Source of the DNA: Proteobacteria bacterium SPGG2
GTDB taxonomy: Bacteria; Pseudomonadota; Gammaproteobacteria; Acidiferrobacterales; SPGG2
Length of the DNA: 5,521 nt
Assembly (NCBI GenBank): GCA_001643475.1
Contig: LXTK01000208.1
Coordinates: 1 to 5,521 of the forward strand
Direction of reading: 5' to 3'
Part shown: positions 5,411 through 5,521 of the stretch, piece after piece
Layout of the letters: the number at the start of each line of letters is the position of its first letter
Position numbering within the stretch: position 1 is the first letter of the stretch
The notes under the pieces: generated by a model
Seen by the model: the letters and a program-made list of their open reading frames with translations, nothing else
Databases searched by the model: none
Told to the model about the DNA's origin: nothing
Made by a program: the position numbers and the translations under genes

Positions 5411-5521
5411 GCGCGATCGGTATTTTCGGGTAGCACAGATAGTGTATATTCTTGGTCGTAGGACGACTAGAAGAAAATCCCTGGGAGGAGTCGTGGTCGT
5501 AGGATCATAAGTGGTTCCCGC
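5411..5521. other. Upstream region of the DUF2062 gene; possible start of a plus-strand gene at the edge
   Basis: This 111-bp stretch probably serves divergent genes. On the plus strand, TATATT (5445-5450) with a weak TTTTCG 16 bp upstream is a possible promoter, and GGGAGGAG (5483-5490) is a strong Shine-Dalgarno sequence. The GTG at 5493 is only two bases beyond it and opens just five codons before a TAA. The GTG at 5511 is 20 bases beyond and stays open to the edge. By synteny the next plus-strand gene could be comEC, but only three complete codons are present, so no gene is called. On the minus strand TATACA (5448-5443) is a possible -10 for the DUF2062 gene. Confidence 0.35.
5453..5504. 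repeat. Pair of 11-bp direct repeats
   Basis: TGGTCGTAGGA occurs at 5453-5463 and again at 5494-5504, a period of 41 bp or about four helical turns. The copies flank the strong Shine-Dalgarno-like GGGAGGAG. They could be regulator half-sites on one face of the DNA or remnants of a small duplication; neither can be decided here. Confidence 0.45.

Noticed and set aside
5493..5510. GTG at 5493 as the start of the next plus-strand gene
   Set aside because: It is only two bases from the Shine-Dalgarno sequence, and the frame closes after five codons.

Overview
The window looks like chromosomal core-envelope DNA from a Gram-negative proteobacterium, most likely a gammaproteobacterium. Four things point there: a LolC/LolD lipoprotein-release pair, which implies an outer membrane; a DUF721/DciA helicase-loader-like gene divergent from an M23 peptidase gene (an arrangement usually found near lpxC and secA in gammaproteobacteria); a DUF2062 gene convergent with lolD (usual next to comEC); and a CapA-family lipoprotein. 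I see no insertion sequence, phage gene, CRISPR array, tRNA or rRNA, and no clear undescribed multi-gene system.

Layout. On the minus strand at the left are a possible 5' fragment of an unidentified gene (1-66) and a complete membrane-anchored M23 endopeptidase gene (112-1059). A 60-bp divergent promoter region follows. The plus strand then carries dciA-like DUF721 (1120-1587), a CapA-family lipoprotein (1584-2816), lolC (2862-4109) and lolD (4106-4846). DUF721/capA and lolC/lolD each overlap by 4 bp (ATGA). The 45-bp capA-lolC gap holds two small inverted repeats and a promoter-like sequence. Convergent with lolD is a DUF2062 membrane protein gene (4874-5410, minus strand). The last 111 bases are its upstream region, probably shared with a plus-strand gene beyond the window; comEC would fit by synteny.

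How the genes may work together. The M23 enzyme would cut peptidoglycan cross-bridges from an inner-membrane anchor. LolC and LolD form the inner-membrane ABC machine that extracts mature lipoproteins for delivery to LolA. CapA has a lipobox with Ser after the Cys, so it is itself a plausible Lol substrate. DciA would serve replication by loading DnaB. No lolE lies between lolD and the DUF2062 gene, so the transporter may use one permease type.

Base composition changes inside the window. Sampled 60-base lines of the M23 gene and the 5' part of capA reach about 72% G+C, while sampled lines from the 3' part of capA and from lolC fall to about 38-42%. The change occurs within the capA reading frame. 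This, the structured capA-lolC gap and the shortage of ordinary ribosome binding sites are the points most worth a second look.
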